A stretch of DNA of 39,643 nucleotides from Nostoc punctiforme NIES-2108 (GCA_003326195.1 LXQE01000186.1:2405-42047), one strand, 5' to 3'. Shown: positions 1 to 8,526, numbered from the stretch's first letter. The notes: generated by a model from the letters alone, not told the origin. Made by a program: numbers and translations.

Positions 1-819
1 GACCAAGCGCTGAAAATTCAACCTGATTTTGGCGAAGCTTGGAACAGTCGAGGCAAGGCACTGTTGAATTTAAAACAGTATGAAGAAGCGCTTGCCTCCT
101 ATGACCAAGCATTGAAATTTAAACCTGATTACGAAGAAGCTTGGTATGACCGGGGAAATGTTCTTTACAACTTAGGATGTTATGAAGAAGCTATAGTGTG
201 TTTTGATAAAGTACAGAAAATTAAACCCGATAGCCACTTGGCATGGAATAATAAAGGCTATTTACTGCTTAAAAAATATTCTAATGACGGAAGAATAGCT
301 ATTTACGATAAAGCCTTAGAGATTGGTCTGAGCTTACCCAATTTTCATAATCAACATTTTTATGAAGAAGACTTTAAACTTTGTGAAGAAGCTCTTAGCA
401 ACTTCAATAAAGCGCTTGAATTTAAGTCAGATTTTGAACTAAGTTGGGCAAATAAAGGTTGTGCCTTGTATTACTTGGGTTGTTATGAAGAGGCGCTTGC
501 TAGTTGTAACAAAGCTCTTGAATTTAAACCTAATGACTATATAGCTTGCTTTAATAAAAGCTTTGTTCTTATAAAACTAAGGCGTTATAAAGAAGCTATT
601 ACTAGCATAAATAAAGGATTAAAAATTAAGCCTGACAATCATATTGGTTGGTATAACAAAGCTCGAGTTTATGCACTTATAGGTAATAGTATACGAGCAA
701 TAAAAAATTTGAAAGTTGCAATTAAGTTAAATTTTGAAGAAAGTCGAAATCAGGTAAAAACTGATCCAGACTTTCATACGATTCGGGGAAATAAAAAATT
801 TCAGTTGTTGATTGAATAA
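1..819 (+). CDS. Tetratricopeptide repeat (TPR) protein, 5' end outside window
   Basis: The frame is open from base 1, so this is the C-terminal part (about 272 residues) of a longer protein. It is built of 34-residue TPR units with the usual pattern: a Tyr-x-Glu-Ala pair in helix A (for example CYEEAIVCFDKVQKIKPD), a Trp-x-x-(K/R)-Gly start, and a Lys-Pro-(D/N) turn between units. The units near residues 90-120 are irregular and shorter. TPR solenoids are protein-protein scaffolds; in cyanobacteria such proteins often follow kinase, caspase-like or NTPase domains, but the N-terminus is not visible, so the function is open. A TTG at 64 could be an internal start, but the repeats continue upstream of it without a break. 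Confidence 0.9.
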   Translation, partial: DQALKIQPDFGEAWNSRGKALLNLKQYEEALASYDQALKFKPDYEEAWYDRGNVLYNLGCYEEAIVCFDKVQKIKPDSHLAWNNKGYLLLKKYSNDGRIAIYDKALEIGLSLPNFHNQHFYEEDFKLCEEALSNFNKALEFKSDFELSWANKGCALYYLGCYEEALASCNKALEFKPNDYIACFNKSFVLIKLRRYKEAITSINKGLKIKPDNHIGWYNKARVYALIGNSIRAIKNLKVAIKLNFEESRNQVKTDPDFHTIRGNKKFQLLIE

Positions 820-852
820 TCTAATCGAACCTGAAAAATTAATTTTCTCATC

Positions 853-1107
853 CTAGATAAATGTATAAAAATCAATCGGCTTACCGTTGAAATGGTTGTA
901 AATATCCTCTGGGTTAAACCAGCTTGTTAGTGTACGCTCTGCGTCCTTTAATTCCTCGCCATTGTCATCAAGCAATCCGCGAACAATCTTGACTATGGAC
1001 AGTGGGGTTTTACCGTTAGCTGAGAATTTTTGAACGAGGATTGTACCCGCTTCTCTCATTGCTTGTGTGCCTTTGCTACTTCGGAGATGCTGTAGCCCAT
1101 TGATGAA
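853..1107 (-). pseudogene. Relic of the plasmid P-loop ATPase (C-terminal end only)
   Basis: The leftward frame encodes about 84 residues that match the C-terminus of the ATPase at 5791-7242. Shared pieces include GKTPL followed by a Val-rich strand, a Trp-x-x-Pro-Glu-(D/S)-Ile segment, and the ending HFNGKPIDF against HFNGQPIDF. Similarity extends upstream of the first ATG (1059) through SSKGTQAMREAGTI, opposite SDGTAKGRARGTI, until a TAA at about 1105-1107. The Walker A, Walker B and membrane parts are absent. It is therefore a decayed 3' fragment of a second copy rather than a small gene, although translation from the ATG at 1059 (68 residues) cannot be excluded. Confidence 0.75.
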
Positions 1108-1623
1108 TTAGTCCAGATTGAGACAAACTTGATATTTAGAATATTCAATTTCTTTAGGTGGTGGAGATTCTAGCTTAAAACCATATTTTTCATACCAGTG
1201 AATTAAATTAGGATTAGCATCAATATCCTTAAAACTTAGAAATCCATTAATTATCTTAACATTTTTGCTTTTTGCTAAGTCAATAATATACTTTAATAGA
1301 TAAGTTCCTAAACCTTTCCTACGATAGTCAGTTGGTTCATTCCAATGTGTTAGTTTAAAGAACTTATCACTTAAACTTAAAAATTTTAATTCCTCATTAA
1401 TAATGATGTCTGCCAAAACCATATCTTCTGGAGAATTGAAAGTACAGTAGGCATGACCTATTCTCGTTTCCCGTTGGCATCTGCTTAAGTGAAGTTGGAT
1501 TGATTGATATTCTTGCTGTTCATTATAAAAATGATACACTTTTAAATAGTATTCTAGACCCTCTTTGTCAAAGATTTGATTTATTGTCTCAATAATACAG
1601 TTATCTTCGATTTTGTAACTCAT
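1108..1623 (-). CDS. GNAT-family N-acetyltransferase
   Basis: The 171-residue product carries the acetyl-CoA binding motif A of GNAT enzymes: YRRKGLGTYLLKYIIDLAK at about 100-119 (Arg-x-x-Gly-x-Gly followed by a helix). A late segment, NLIHWYEKYGFKLE, is the usual C-terminal motif B strand-helix with a Tyr-x-Lys-x-Gly-Phe turn. The length is normal for a single GNAT domain. The acceptor substrate cannot be told from sequence; known GNATs modify amines of small molecules, antibiotics or proteins, and some are toxins. The ATG at 1623 is the first start in the frame. The gene lies directly upstream (in its own direction) of the ATPase relic, with an intrinsic terminator beyond its 5' side at 1900-1930. 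Confidence 0.8.
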   Translation of the reverse strand: MSYKIEDNCIIETINQIFDKEGLEYYLKVYHFYNEQQEYQSIQLHLSRCQRETRIGHAYCTFNSPEDMVLADIIINEELKFLSLSDKFFKLTHWNEPTDYRRKGLGTYLLKYIIDLAKSKNVKIINGFLSFKDIDANPNLIHWYEKYGFKLESPPPKEIEYSKYQVCLNLD

Positions 1624-1899
1624 AATAATAGATAATTTGTGTGTGATAGGTCAGTAGCCTAACGCTGACTTATAGTTTGAGAATGCCCAAATTCACACAT
1701 CTGCTAACGAGTTTTATAAAATTCTATTACGGTATTCTCTAGTTCAACTCTTTATTTGGTGAGTGAGACAGGAAATATCTGTGGCAATCACCGCTATTCT
1801 GGTATACAAAATGGCGCTTGACAATACCTAAACCATTATCCAGCTGTGGGGGGTTAGCCATCACACATTTATGCAGAAGGTTGAAAACCATCCATTACA

Positions 1900-1930
1900 A
1901 AAAACCCCCAACTCATCATTGGGGGTTTTT
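1900..1930. terminator. Bidirectional intrinsic terminator hairpin
   Basis: A perfect 12-bp inverted repeat AAAAACCCCCAA / TTGGGGGTTTTT (1900-1911 and 1919-1930) surrounds a 7-nt loop. The G/C core is flanked by A and T runs, so it could stop transcription on either strand. No gene is visible immediately upstream on either strand. Confidence 0.8.
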
Positions 1931-2577
1931 GCTACTTAGTAATAACTTCTACACAGTTTTGTAGAAGCTGAATAAAAACTGGGTCTTGTATATCTTTGTA
2001 TAAAAGATAACTATTATGCAAAATGACTAGCACAATACTGACCAGCTTGAGCCTTATGAGAGTTTTGTTTTTCATAGTTTGAGAGGATGTTTTAGTACAT
2101 CAACCCAAACAGCAAACTATTAATGTTTAACTTTGCTTTTTAATAGCTATCTCTACTGGCTTCTCCTGGCTTTCAAACGGCTTTCTAATAGCCTGACTAG
2201 CCAACTTGCCTAAACTCTTAGCTTTACGTAGCTTTCTCTAACTTCTCAGATGTTGCTGTTAGAGTTGTTACACACATTATAGCACAACATTAAAAATGTG
2301 GTGAAGTCAAGATGGGTTACTTATTTGACTAGGAACAACTCTCATAAGAGCTTTCTGTCCCAACTCCTGACAATACCAGAGGGCGATCGCTCTCCGTCAA
2401 TGCCATCCCAGATAGCTCACGCATTAGGCAAGCTAAATGCAACAAAATACAACTTGTGTCGCACTGGCGATTTTAGTGAATTCCACTTTGCTAATTAGAT
2501 CCCTAGATGTAGCAAGTTTGACCTGCTAGGTTAGACTGGAAACGCTTAAAGTCTTAGTTGTTTGTTTTCGGTGCATT
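1931..2577. other. Non-coding stretch with two small hairpins
   Basis: No convincing gene is seen between the terminator and the small gene at 2578. Two short dyads are present: CTTCTACA / TGTAGAAG at 1946-1967 (6-nt loop) and TATCTTT / AAAGATA at 1991-2009. Around 2140-2240 the words GGCTT and CTTTCT recur at irregular spacing, which looks like decayed low-complexity DNA. A 66-codon open frame at 2298-2498 begins with GTG, has no ribosome binding site and has an odd composition; I do not call it. Confidence 0.4.
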
Positions 2578-2799
2578 ATGAGTCCCAAATATCGTAAAGG
2601 GCAAAAGGTACAAGTTTACAGCTCAGGACAGCAAATAATTCGTGTAATCGCCGAGGTTCGGCCAATAGGTGAGACTTGGGAATATTCACTATTAAAGCCT
2701 GATACTGGAGAGCTATGCCGTGTATATTTTGGCAGTAGTAATGCAAGTAAGGTTGATTGGCAATTAGAACGTTGGCTGCATCCATACTCTGGGGATTAG
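2578..2799 (+). CDS. Small hypothetical protein (73 aa)
   Basis: The protein starts MSPKYRKGQKVQVYSSGQQ and continues with alternating hydrophobic strands (RVIAEVRPIG, WEYSLLKPDTG, LCRVYFG), suggesting a small all-beta fold, perhaps SH3-like, with a basic N-terminus. I do not recognise a family with certainty. The ATG at 2578 is the only start, and no clear Shine-Dalgarno precedes it. It is called because the composition is protein-like and it stands alone in an intergenic region, but a chance frame is possible. Confidence 0.5.
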   Translation: MSPKYRKGQKVQVYSSGQQIIRVIAEVRPIGETWEYSLLKPDTGELCRVYFGSSNASKVDWQLERWLHPYSGD

Positions 2800-2950
2800 C
2801 TGATATATTTCAACTAACTTTAGAACAGCATTTTTAGGGTTTTTTTACTGACAGTTTACACCCCGGAGATCCCTATTCTTTCGTTGACAGGTACACCATT
2901 ATTAAGTTATTGCGAATGCTTTTCAATTGATAAATACGTCCGCAGTGGCA

Positions 2951-3050
2951 ATCAGCCCGACAATACGAACGCTACAACCCGCATAATTTCGTTAGCTGAT
3001 TAAACCTGCTTATGTTTGCAGCGTGATAACCAAAGGCACGTATGGTCTGC
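2951..3050 (+). repeat. Imperfect direct repeat, copy A (partner at 38533-38632)
   Basis: This 100-bp stretch aligns without gaps to 38533-38632. By eye the first 70 bases differ at 15 positions and the next 30 at 12. The best conserved blocks are GCTACAACCCGCAT, CTGAT and ACCTGCTTATG-TTGCA. Both copies lie in intergenic DNA in the same orientation; the other copy is next to a tyrosine recombinase gene. The rest of the gap (2800-2950 and 3051-3318) shows no gene. Confidence 0.65.
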
Positions 3051-3318
3051 CCCAGGCTTGGAAACAGACGCATCTATTCCCCTACCAATGCTAATGCTTG
3101 ATTGATTACACGGTCAGATAAATACATCCCACATAAGCGCAATTGTTCTAGAAACCGATTCACCTTATAATACAAATGAAATCTAAATACTACAAAACAT
3201 TGCCTTTAACTTAACCGGAGCCGAGAGATTGCCACCACATGAAGATAGTTAACTAATAAAAGAACTAATGTAATTACAGTTTTCTAAGGCATTAATATCA
3301 TATATTACAGAGGTAAAT

Positions 3319-4311
3319 ATGAGCGAAAATAATATCAATAAATCTATTCGCCTGATTGATTTAGTCCCAAATGAATGGTTTTCTGTGAAAGAAAAAAGCT
3401 CTATTTGGATAAGTTGTTACCGGATTTTTCGTACCTTAGCAAATTTTAGTTCTGGTTGTATAACTATTAAATTACCTAATGTATCAGCAGTTATATTGCT
3501 AGGTAAAGTTCACTACCTCGACTCTAGTCTTGCCCGAATTGAGTACATTACTGAAGAACAGTGGAGCTTCGACGTTTCAAAAATTCAAGAACGAGATACA
3601 CCAGAAGGGACTTACCTTTTACTCCTCACTCCTTTTGACATTGATGGACAAGAAGGAAACGAACCAGCAGTCAAGCAACTGTTACAAGAAACTGTTGCTC
3701 TACTAATATCTATCAATGGCCGCAATATTGCCTTTGAACACATTTTTGACAATATAGCCCCTATGAATGGTGGCCCCTTAACAGTGATAAGTCCTGTCTC
3801 GGAAAACCCTTTATGGTTTCCTGCTTTTGAATTATCAGACAATCGTATATCTAAAATCACTAACGCGGCAAAAACCATTGATCTACTACCTAAAGAACAA
3901 GGAAATCGAATAAAACTTTCCCTTCGGTGGTTTGAGTCTGCAATGCGTCAGAGTGGAGTAGACTCATTTTTAAGTTATTGGATTGCTCTTGAAACACTAA
4001 GTATGGACAGTACTGATATTCGTCCAATTAATGAAATCCTTGCCAAAATATATGGGCTTTCTAATTTTAAAGAAGCAAAAAGTACGTTTGGAGTGGGACA
4101 CATCTTTGGTCTGCGAGGACTAATAGTCCATCAAGGTCAAATCATCCCCATTCATGCAGTCCTACAAAAATATATGGGGGCATTATACACAGATATTCTC
4201 TTAGAAAAACTAGGTCTACCATCTGAGTATCAAACTAAAGCAGTTCTAGACGATCCTACATTTGATTTCCAAACCTACATTGTTGCGTATTTATCCAAAT
4301 ATGAGAAATAA
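3319..4311 (+). CDS. HEPN-domain protein (Apea-like), first of a tandem pair
   Basis: This 330-residue protein has an uncharacterised N-terminal half of about 180 residues and a helical C-terminal half typical of HEPN domains. The latter contains RIKLSLRWFESAMRQSGVD, then SYWIALETL, then LRGLIVHQGQ, whose Arg266-x4-His271 forms the HEPN R-x4-6-H motif used for RNA cleavage in active members. HEPN proteins are common as toxins and antiviral ribonucleases, but some act only as binding modules. The ATG at 3319 is preceded by an AGAGG at a workable distance. It is followed 49 bp later by a second HEPN protein in the same direction, so the two are probably co-transcribed. Confidence 0.75.
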   Translation: MSENNINKSIRLIDLVPNEWFSVKEKSSIWISCYRIFRTLANFSSGCITIKLPNVSAVILLGKVHYLDSSLARIEYITEEQWSFDVSKIQERDTPEGTYLLLLTPFDIDGQEGNEPAVKQLLQETVALLISINGRNIAFEHIFDNIAPMNGGPLTVISPVSENPLWFPAFELSDNRISKITNAAKTIDLLPKEQGNRIKLSLRWFESAMRQSGVDSFLSYWIALETLSMDSTDIRPINEILAKIYGLSNFKEAKSTFGVGHIFGLRGLIVHQGQIIPIHAVLQKYMGALYTDILLEKLGLPSEYQTKAVLDDPTFDFQTYIVAYLSKYEK

Positions 4312-4360
4312 AGAAAATACGATAGTGATTCGACAATAAATAACTAATCTCTGAGGTTAT

Positions 4361-5323
4361 ATGTTAGAAAATACTAGCTTTGCTTTTATAGCGAATAAAC
4401 TCAATGTAAATTGTACCCTACCTATCAAAATTATTGAAAATCACTATTTTCAAAAAGCCAACTACATACAAATTCAAGAGATTAAAAATCATCTCAAGAA
4501 ATCGGGATATTTCTCCGATTATTTTCAATTTAATTTATCTCCTTATGAATTTGTGTATGTTCAAGATGAGAACACACCCGAAAAACAAAATTTTAAGAGT
4601 CAGCATCTTGAACCAGAAGAATGGAAATACTATATATTAGCTTTTCAAGGAAATAATTCCGAAATTTACAATTTACAACAAGTAGCAAATTTAGCAGAGA
4701 TAGAATTAGAAATTGCATTAGTATTTCTCTACCATAAAGAAGTAGGAGGTTATGGGATTCAAAAGAATCCAATACACAGTTTTAATTGTTTTTTTGAGAT
4801 TGATCGTAACGATTCTTATTCACATGAATCTATTAATGATACACATTTGCAGGAGGTTAGTTTAATTTACCAAGATTTTAAAAATTTAGATGAAGCTAAG
4901 TATCTATACATTAAGCAAGCTATTAAAATGCTTGAGGAGCTAAAGCATCTGCCTTATCACTCTAAGTTCAGAATTATCGGATTATTTACTATTATTGAAT
5001 TCTTAATTACACATAAACAAATTGATACAGGAGACTCAATAACGCGGCAAGTAACAAACAAAATGGCTTTATTATCAAAGCGGTTCAGTAAGCAACTCGA
5101 TTACTCTGCATTTTTTAAAGATATACCCGAAAGTACTATTTGGAAAAAACTTTATGCCTACAGAAGTTGCATAGCACACGGTACTCAAGCAGATTTTCAA
5201 AAAGAACTATCGGTATTAAAAGATGATTCTACTGCAAGAAAATTTCTAAAATTAGTTGTAAAAACACTTTTGCGACACTCTCTGAGCGAACCTCAACTAT
5301 ATACTGATTTGAAAGAATGCTGA
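4361..5323 (+). CDS. HEPN-domain protein, second of a tandem pair
   Basis: The 320-residue product has an AT-rich, strongly charged N-terminal part of unknown fold and a helical C-terminal domain. In it, RIIGLFTIIEFLITHKQ is followed by LYAYRSCIAHGTQADF, giving Arg268-x4-His273, the HEPN R-x4-6-H signature with the usual following Gly. It resembles its upstream neighbour in layout (long unknown N-terminus, C-terminal HEPN) but not obviously in sequence. The start ATG at 4361 has GAGG about 5 nt upstream (CTGAGGTTATATG). The pair may form a complex or two independent RNases; a role in defence is inference from family and context only. Confidence 0.72.
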   Translation: MLENTSFAFIANKLNVNCTLPIKIIENHYFQKANYIQIQEIKNHLKKSGYFSDYFQFNLSPYEFVYVQDENTPEKQNFKSQHLEPEEWKYYILAFQGNNSEIYNLQQVANLAEIELEIALVFLYHKEVGGYGIQKNPIHSFNCFFEIDRNDSYSHESINDTHLQEVSLIYQDFKNLDEAKYLYIKQAIKMLEELKHLPYHSKFRIIGLFTIIEFLITHKQIDTGDSITRQVTNKMALLSKRFSKQLDYSAFFKDIPESTIWKKLYAYRSCIAHGTQADFQKELSVLKDDSTARKFLKLVVKTLLRHSLSEPQLYTDLKEC

Positions 5324-5404
5324 AGTAATACGGTTTCTAAGATACTTATAGTAAATTTTTCTAATCATCTAACATCAATTGTTTATTTATAGACCATCTG
5401 TGTC

Positions 5405-5499
5405 CTGTCTGCTGTCTAAGTTCTGTCTGAGGCTCTGTCTCCTCTGTCCTCTGCTGTGCAAGGATTCTGTCTAATTCTGTCCGTTCTGCCCGTCTGTCT
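5405..5499 (+). repeat. CTGTCT-type short repeat array
   Basis: Within 95 bp the hexamer CTGTCT or a close variant occurs about ten times, at 5405, 5412, 5423, 5435, 5444, 5454, 5467, 5478, 5486 and 5494. Most intervals are 8-13 bp, near one helical turn. Such phased short repeats can be protein-binding arrays (iterons, centromere-like sites), but simple-sequence drift is an alternative. Confidence 0.5.
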
Positions 5500-5704
5500 A
5501 ATTTTGAGTAATTTCAACAGTATTTGCATCCAGCCATCCGGCCAGACTATTCTCAACCAACTCATTAAACAGTCGCTTCAACTCAAGAGAACTGAACCGT
5601 TGACCTTTTACCTTGAAGTTGGGCTGTATCTCAATAATGACTGCCGATGTTCTGACGGTGCGCTGGAGGAATTGCAGCAGTGATTGGGGGAATTCGCCGC
5701 TTCT
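5498..5704 (-). pseudogene. Start-less frame with protein-like translation, probable gene remnant
   Basis: The leftward frame between a TAG at 5705-5707 and the stop at 5498-5500 encodes 68 residues of convincing protein composition, including SAVIIEIQPNFKVKGQRFSS and then LELKRLFNELVENSLAGWLD. No ATG, GTG or TTG lies ahead of the conserved-looking part. The frame is therefore either a truncated gene or uses an unusual start. I do not recognise the family. The gap from 5705 to 5790 shows nothing else. Confidence 0.35.
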
Positions 5705-5790
5705 CTAGCAGATAGCGAAGGAACTTAAGCCAGACTATGAGGCGATACGCTCACGCACCCTCAGCAAACTAAGGAAATGTTTCTCAAAGA

Positions 5791-7242
5791 TTAATCATCA
5801 AAATCAATTGGCTGACCGTTGAAATGCTTGTGAATGCTTTCGGGAGTCAGCCAACTAGGAATTGTCACCTTTTTATCTACTTCTGCATCCCCTTCGGAAT
5901 TGTTTAAACCGTTAACTGTTGCAACTTTTAAAGGTGTCTTCCCATCGGCGGTTTTGCGGTCAATTTGAATAGTTCCTCTGGCTCTACCTTTAGCAGTTCC
6001 ATCACTTCCACCAACAGCCGTATTAGTGAAGAAATGGGCAATACAGACTAATCTTTCTTCAGCTTTTCTAGGGTCACTAAGAGATGCTTTAACAAACTTT
6101 TTGGCAGGCTCCTTTGTGATGTCTGACTCAGAATAGTTAGTGAATTCATCAACTAGTAACTGTTGCGGTTGCTTGTCAGGTTGGTTATTGATTCTGTCTA
6201 GCCAGCGTGAACGAGCATCATCAAAAGCTTGACCAATCTCTTCTTCTGTTTGCGCTATCAACTGAGGGCTTAAGTATTTCCATGCGTTTCTGAGATTTTC
6301 CCCGGAGTGCGCGTCTATAAGCTGATACAAGGGCATATCAAACAGATATTCTCTGAGCATTACAATCGACGCTGCTAGGGTTGATTTACCGCTTCCCGCT
6401 TCTCCTAATACCCAAATGGGCTTTTGATTATCGATAATCTTCCACAGCCAACCATCCTCATGATTCTTGAGCGCTTCGATTAAATCACTGATGAGGCGCT
6501 GGTCAGTCAAAGGATGATTGTCGCTGTCTGCGATCGCTCCTTTGGTTTTGCCCTCAATCTTGCCGCGTTCCTGATCCGCTTTCGCCCTGTCTCGAAGATT
6601 CTCAGAGATGGTTTTATCCATCACAGAATGATTAACAGCACGGGCTTTCATGAAATCCTCTAGCTGAATCCGAGCCTTAGCGCGTTCGTTTTCCTCATCG
6701 GTTAGACCCAATTCTTTACGAGAATGAACGTCTAGGTCAGTTAATCCATCTTTTAAGCGTTCAGTATAAAGCTGGGTCGAATGTTGCTTAACTTCACGTT
6801 TGTGCTTGTTTTGCTGCCAAGTTGCATAGTCGTAAGTCTTTTCGAGTTCGCCCAGTTCATAATCCGTGCGCTTGAGGCGTTGCGAACGCACCAGCAAGCA
6901 ACCCACGACACCCCATAGCCCAATAGCTGCAATCCCATACCCTAGCAACTGATTAGGGTTGTCTGTAGGCAAATCACGCACCCATTGAATTGCATCGCCC
7001 TTGTAGGGAATGATGCTGCCATACAACCCGTAGCGCTGCCATTCTTCAGTAAGGACAAAACGCGGCTGGTTGCAAAAACGCTTATCCAAAGCTATTTGGC
7101 TGTGTACGCCGTTTGCTGACCTTGGGCAAAATTGAATCTGTGTCAAATCGTAGGGCTGACGTGTTTGCGATGTTGCCAGCCCGATGATTGCGGCTACACC
7201 ACACACACCTGCCAGTGCTAACTCGAAAACACCCTGTTTCAT
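5791..7242 (-). CDS. Membrane-anchored P-loop ATPase of plasmid type (TraD/FtsK/HerA-like)
   Basis: This 483-residue protein has two hydrophobic segments, at about residues 7-25 and 101-119, with about 75 residues between them, then a charged coiled-coil-like stretch (about 120-250) and a C-terminal ATPase domain. Walker A is GEAGSGKST at about 279-287 and Walker B is QQLLVDEFT at about 360-368. The arrangement of two N-terminal membrane helices followed by a cytoplasmic motor recalls coupling proteins and FtsK-like pumps, but the similarity is architectural only. The ATG at 7242 overlaps the stop of the upstream gene by 4 bp, so translation is probably coupled. It is the last gene of a leftward cluster. 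A relic of a second copy lies at 853-1107. It may move or tether DNA, or may power an envelope-linked defence machine. Confidence 0.7.
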   Translation of the reverse strand: MKQGVFELALAGVCGVAAIIGLATSQTRQPYDLTQIQFCPRSANGVHSQIALDKRFCNQPRFVLTEEWQRYGLYGSIIPYKGDAIQWVRDLPTDNPNQLLGYGIAAIGLWGVVGCLLVRSQRLKRTDYELGELEKTYDYATWQQNKHKREVKQHSTQLYTERLKDGLTDLDVHSRKELGLTDEENERAKARIQLEDFMKARAVNHSVMDKTISENLRDRAKADQERGKIEGKTKGAIADSDNHPLTDQRLISDLIEALKNHEDGWLWKIIDNQKPIWVLGEAGSGKSTLAASIVMLREYLFDMPLYQLIDAHSGENLRNAWKYLSPQLIAQTEEEIGQAFDDARSRWLDRINNQPDKQPQQLLVDEFTNYSESDITKEPAKKFVKASLSDPRKAEERLVCIAHFFTNTAVGGSDGTAKGRARGTIQIDRKTADGKTPLKVATVNGLNNSEGDAEVDKKVTIPSWLTPESIHKHFNGQPIDFDD

Positions 7243-7808
7243 TCCCGCCCCTTAAAAATAATTGCAATGGAACCAATAAATAAAGCCAACGCGACTGCAA
7301 TACTTACCCAAGGGTCTGATTGCGGGTTCTGTTTTTCAATGGTTTGGATGTCTTGGCTAATCTGGGACACTGTTTCTTTAGTCAAATTCTCAAAATATTG
7401 ATGGTCTTTGACTGCTAACCAAGTTGTGATACCTGCAAACACCAAGCCCCCAGCAGTTTTTATAAGATTTTGCATATTATCTACCTCTAATCCATCACTG
7501 TTGTAATTAACTCTCAAGCCCGTTAGCCCAGCGAGAGAGCCAACGCTGCATATAGAAAATGAGAGCGAAATTGCCAGCCAGAGATTAACGCCACCGCCAG
7601 TTATTAAGAGATATTTAGCTATAAAGAATCCCGTAGAATTTAGCGACCAACCGACAAAGAATCGGGTCAATTTTTCAGTTGTATTGATAATATCTTTGCG
7701 GTGCTGCTTGCGTGACTCCAAATGTTCTATTAAGTCTTTTGGTAACGGCGTATCTGGGGCGATTTCGCTTACTACTTCGTCTTGAATATCATCAATGTCG
7801 TATGTCAT
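7239..7808 (-). CDS. Predicted multi-pass membrane protein (189 aa)
   Basis: After an acidic N-terminus (MTYDIDDIQDEVV) the protein has about four hydrophobic segments: one near residues 48-65, one near 70-95 (INLWLAISLSFSICSVGSLAGL-like), one near 114-131 (KTAGGLVFAGITTWLAV) and one near 165-184 (VSIAVALALFIGSIAIIF). I recognise no family. It overlaps the ATPase gene by 4 bp (ATGA), strong evidence that the two proteins are made together and probably form a membrane complex. No clear Shine-Dalgarno precedes the ATG at 7808, and the gap of 64 bp to the previous gene might hold a weak promoter. Confidence 0.65.
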   Translation of the reverse strand: MTYDIDDIQDEVVSEIAPDTPLPKDLIEHLESRKQHRKDIINTTEKLTRFFVGWSLNSTGFFIAKYLLITGGGVNLWLAISLSFSICSVGSLAGLTGLRVNYNSDGLEVDNMQNLIKTAGGLVFAGITTWLAVKDHQYFENLTKETVSQISQDIQTIEKQNPQSDPWVSIAVALALFIGSIAIIFKGRE

Positions 7809-7872
7809 ATTAACGTCAGGATATTTACTTGCCCGACAGTCACTTTCATCTTTGGCTGTCGGGCTGAAACTA

Positions 7873-8526
7873 TCAAAAACCTATTAGAGCATCCTTGATT
7901 TTTTGTACAATTGAACGCCCTGCATATTGCTTTTTAGGTTTAAAGTCATCACGAGCGTTATCACCCATTTCTAAGTAATACTTGCCCAGTTCTCTATCAT
8001 GTTGTAGGTCAATTGTTTGTTGTCTAATATCTGTCTGCAATTCTGCTTGCAACATCTTATATTCACCGTCAACTTGCATCATGTGTTTATCCACCCATGC
8101 TTTCAGCAATAGATGGTCTGTTGCTTGTTGATGGCGTAGGGCTTCTTTCTCCTTGGATGAAGTGAAATCAAGCTTCATCTCTTCTAGGATGTTAGCTAGA
8201 TGAGTATCAGCTAAAATCGCTGACTGCACTGCTCTTTCAATTTTTTCGCCGCTAACACCAGCTTGTTTGTAGATGTCGCTTAGGACTACGTTTAAGTCCT
8301 CAGTCCCCTTGATAGCAGCTAACATCTGCTCTCTAACCTGTGGTGCAAATTCGCTAATCTTTGCCCCGTCATTACCCATTTGTCCTATCAGCTTTAGGGC
8401 TGATTTATCGCCTGTTAGCGCTCTGACTACTAAGTTAGTAGATGCGTTAAATTTAGTTTTTAATTGGCGCTCTAGGTGGCGTGATTTGGAAGTTACCAGA
8501 TTCTTTAGCTTCATTGAACTTTTCAC
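7873..8526 (-). CDS. Helical, coiled-coil-rich hypothetical protein (217 aa)
   Basis: The product is soluble, highly charged and helical, with no predicted membrane segment. It has a basic N-terminus (MKSSMKLKNLVTSKSRHLERQ), a long helical middle, and a stretch rich in Gln, Glu and Leu near residues 125-185. No domain is recognised. The GTG start at 8526 is preferred over the ATG at 8514 because an AAGGA lies 8 nt upstream of the GTG. The first 74 bp overlap the end of the 104-residue membrane protein gene in another frame, an unusually long overlap. It is the third gene from the downstream end of the cluster that ends with the P-loop ATPase. Confidence 0.6.
   Translation of the reverse strand: MKSSMKLKNLVTSKSRHLERQLKTKFNASTNLVVRALTGDKSALKLIGQMGNDGAKISEFAPQVREQMLAAIKGTEDLNVVLSDIYKQAGVSGEKIERAVQSAILADTHLANILEEMKLDFTSSKEKEALRHQQATDHLLLKAWVDKHMMQVDGEYKMLQAELQTDIRQQTIDLQHDRELGKYYLEMGDNARDDFKPKKQYAGRSIVQKIKDALIGF

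Noticed and set aside
2298..2498. 66-codon rightward frame
   Set aside because: Starts with GTG without a ribosome site, has an unusual composition and carries a HIP1 site; no neighbours or motif support it.
2951..3050. End of an insertion sequence
   Set aside because: No transposase or inverted partner is nearby and the second copy is direct and 35.6 kb away, so I report it as a repeat or possible recombination site only.
5456..5683. 75-codon rightward frame
   Set aside because: It lies opposite a leftward frame with much better protein character and begins inside the CTGTCT array.
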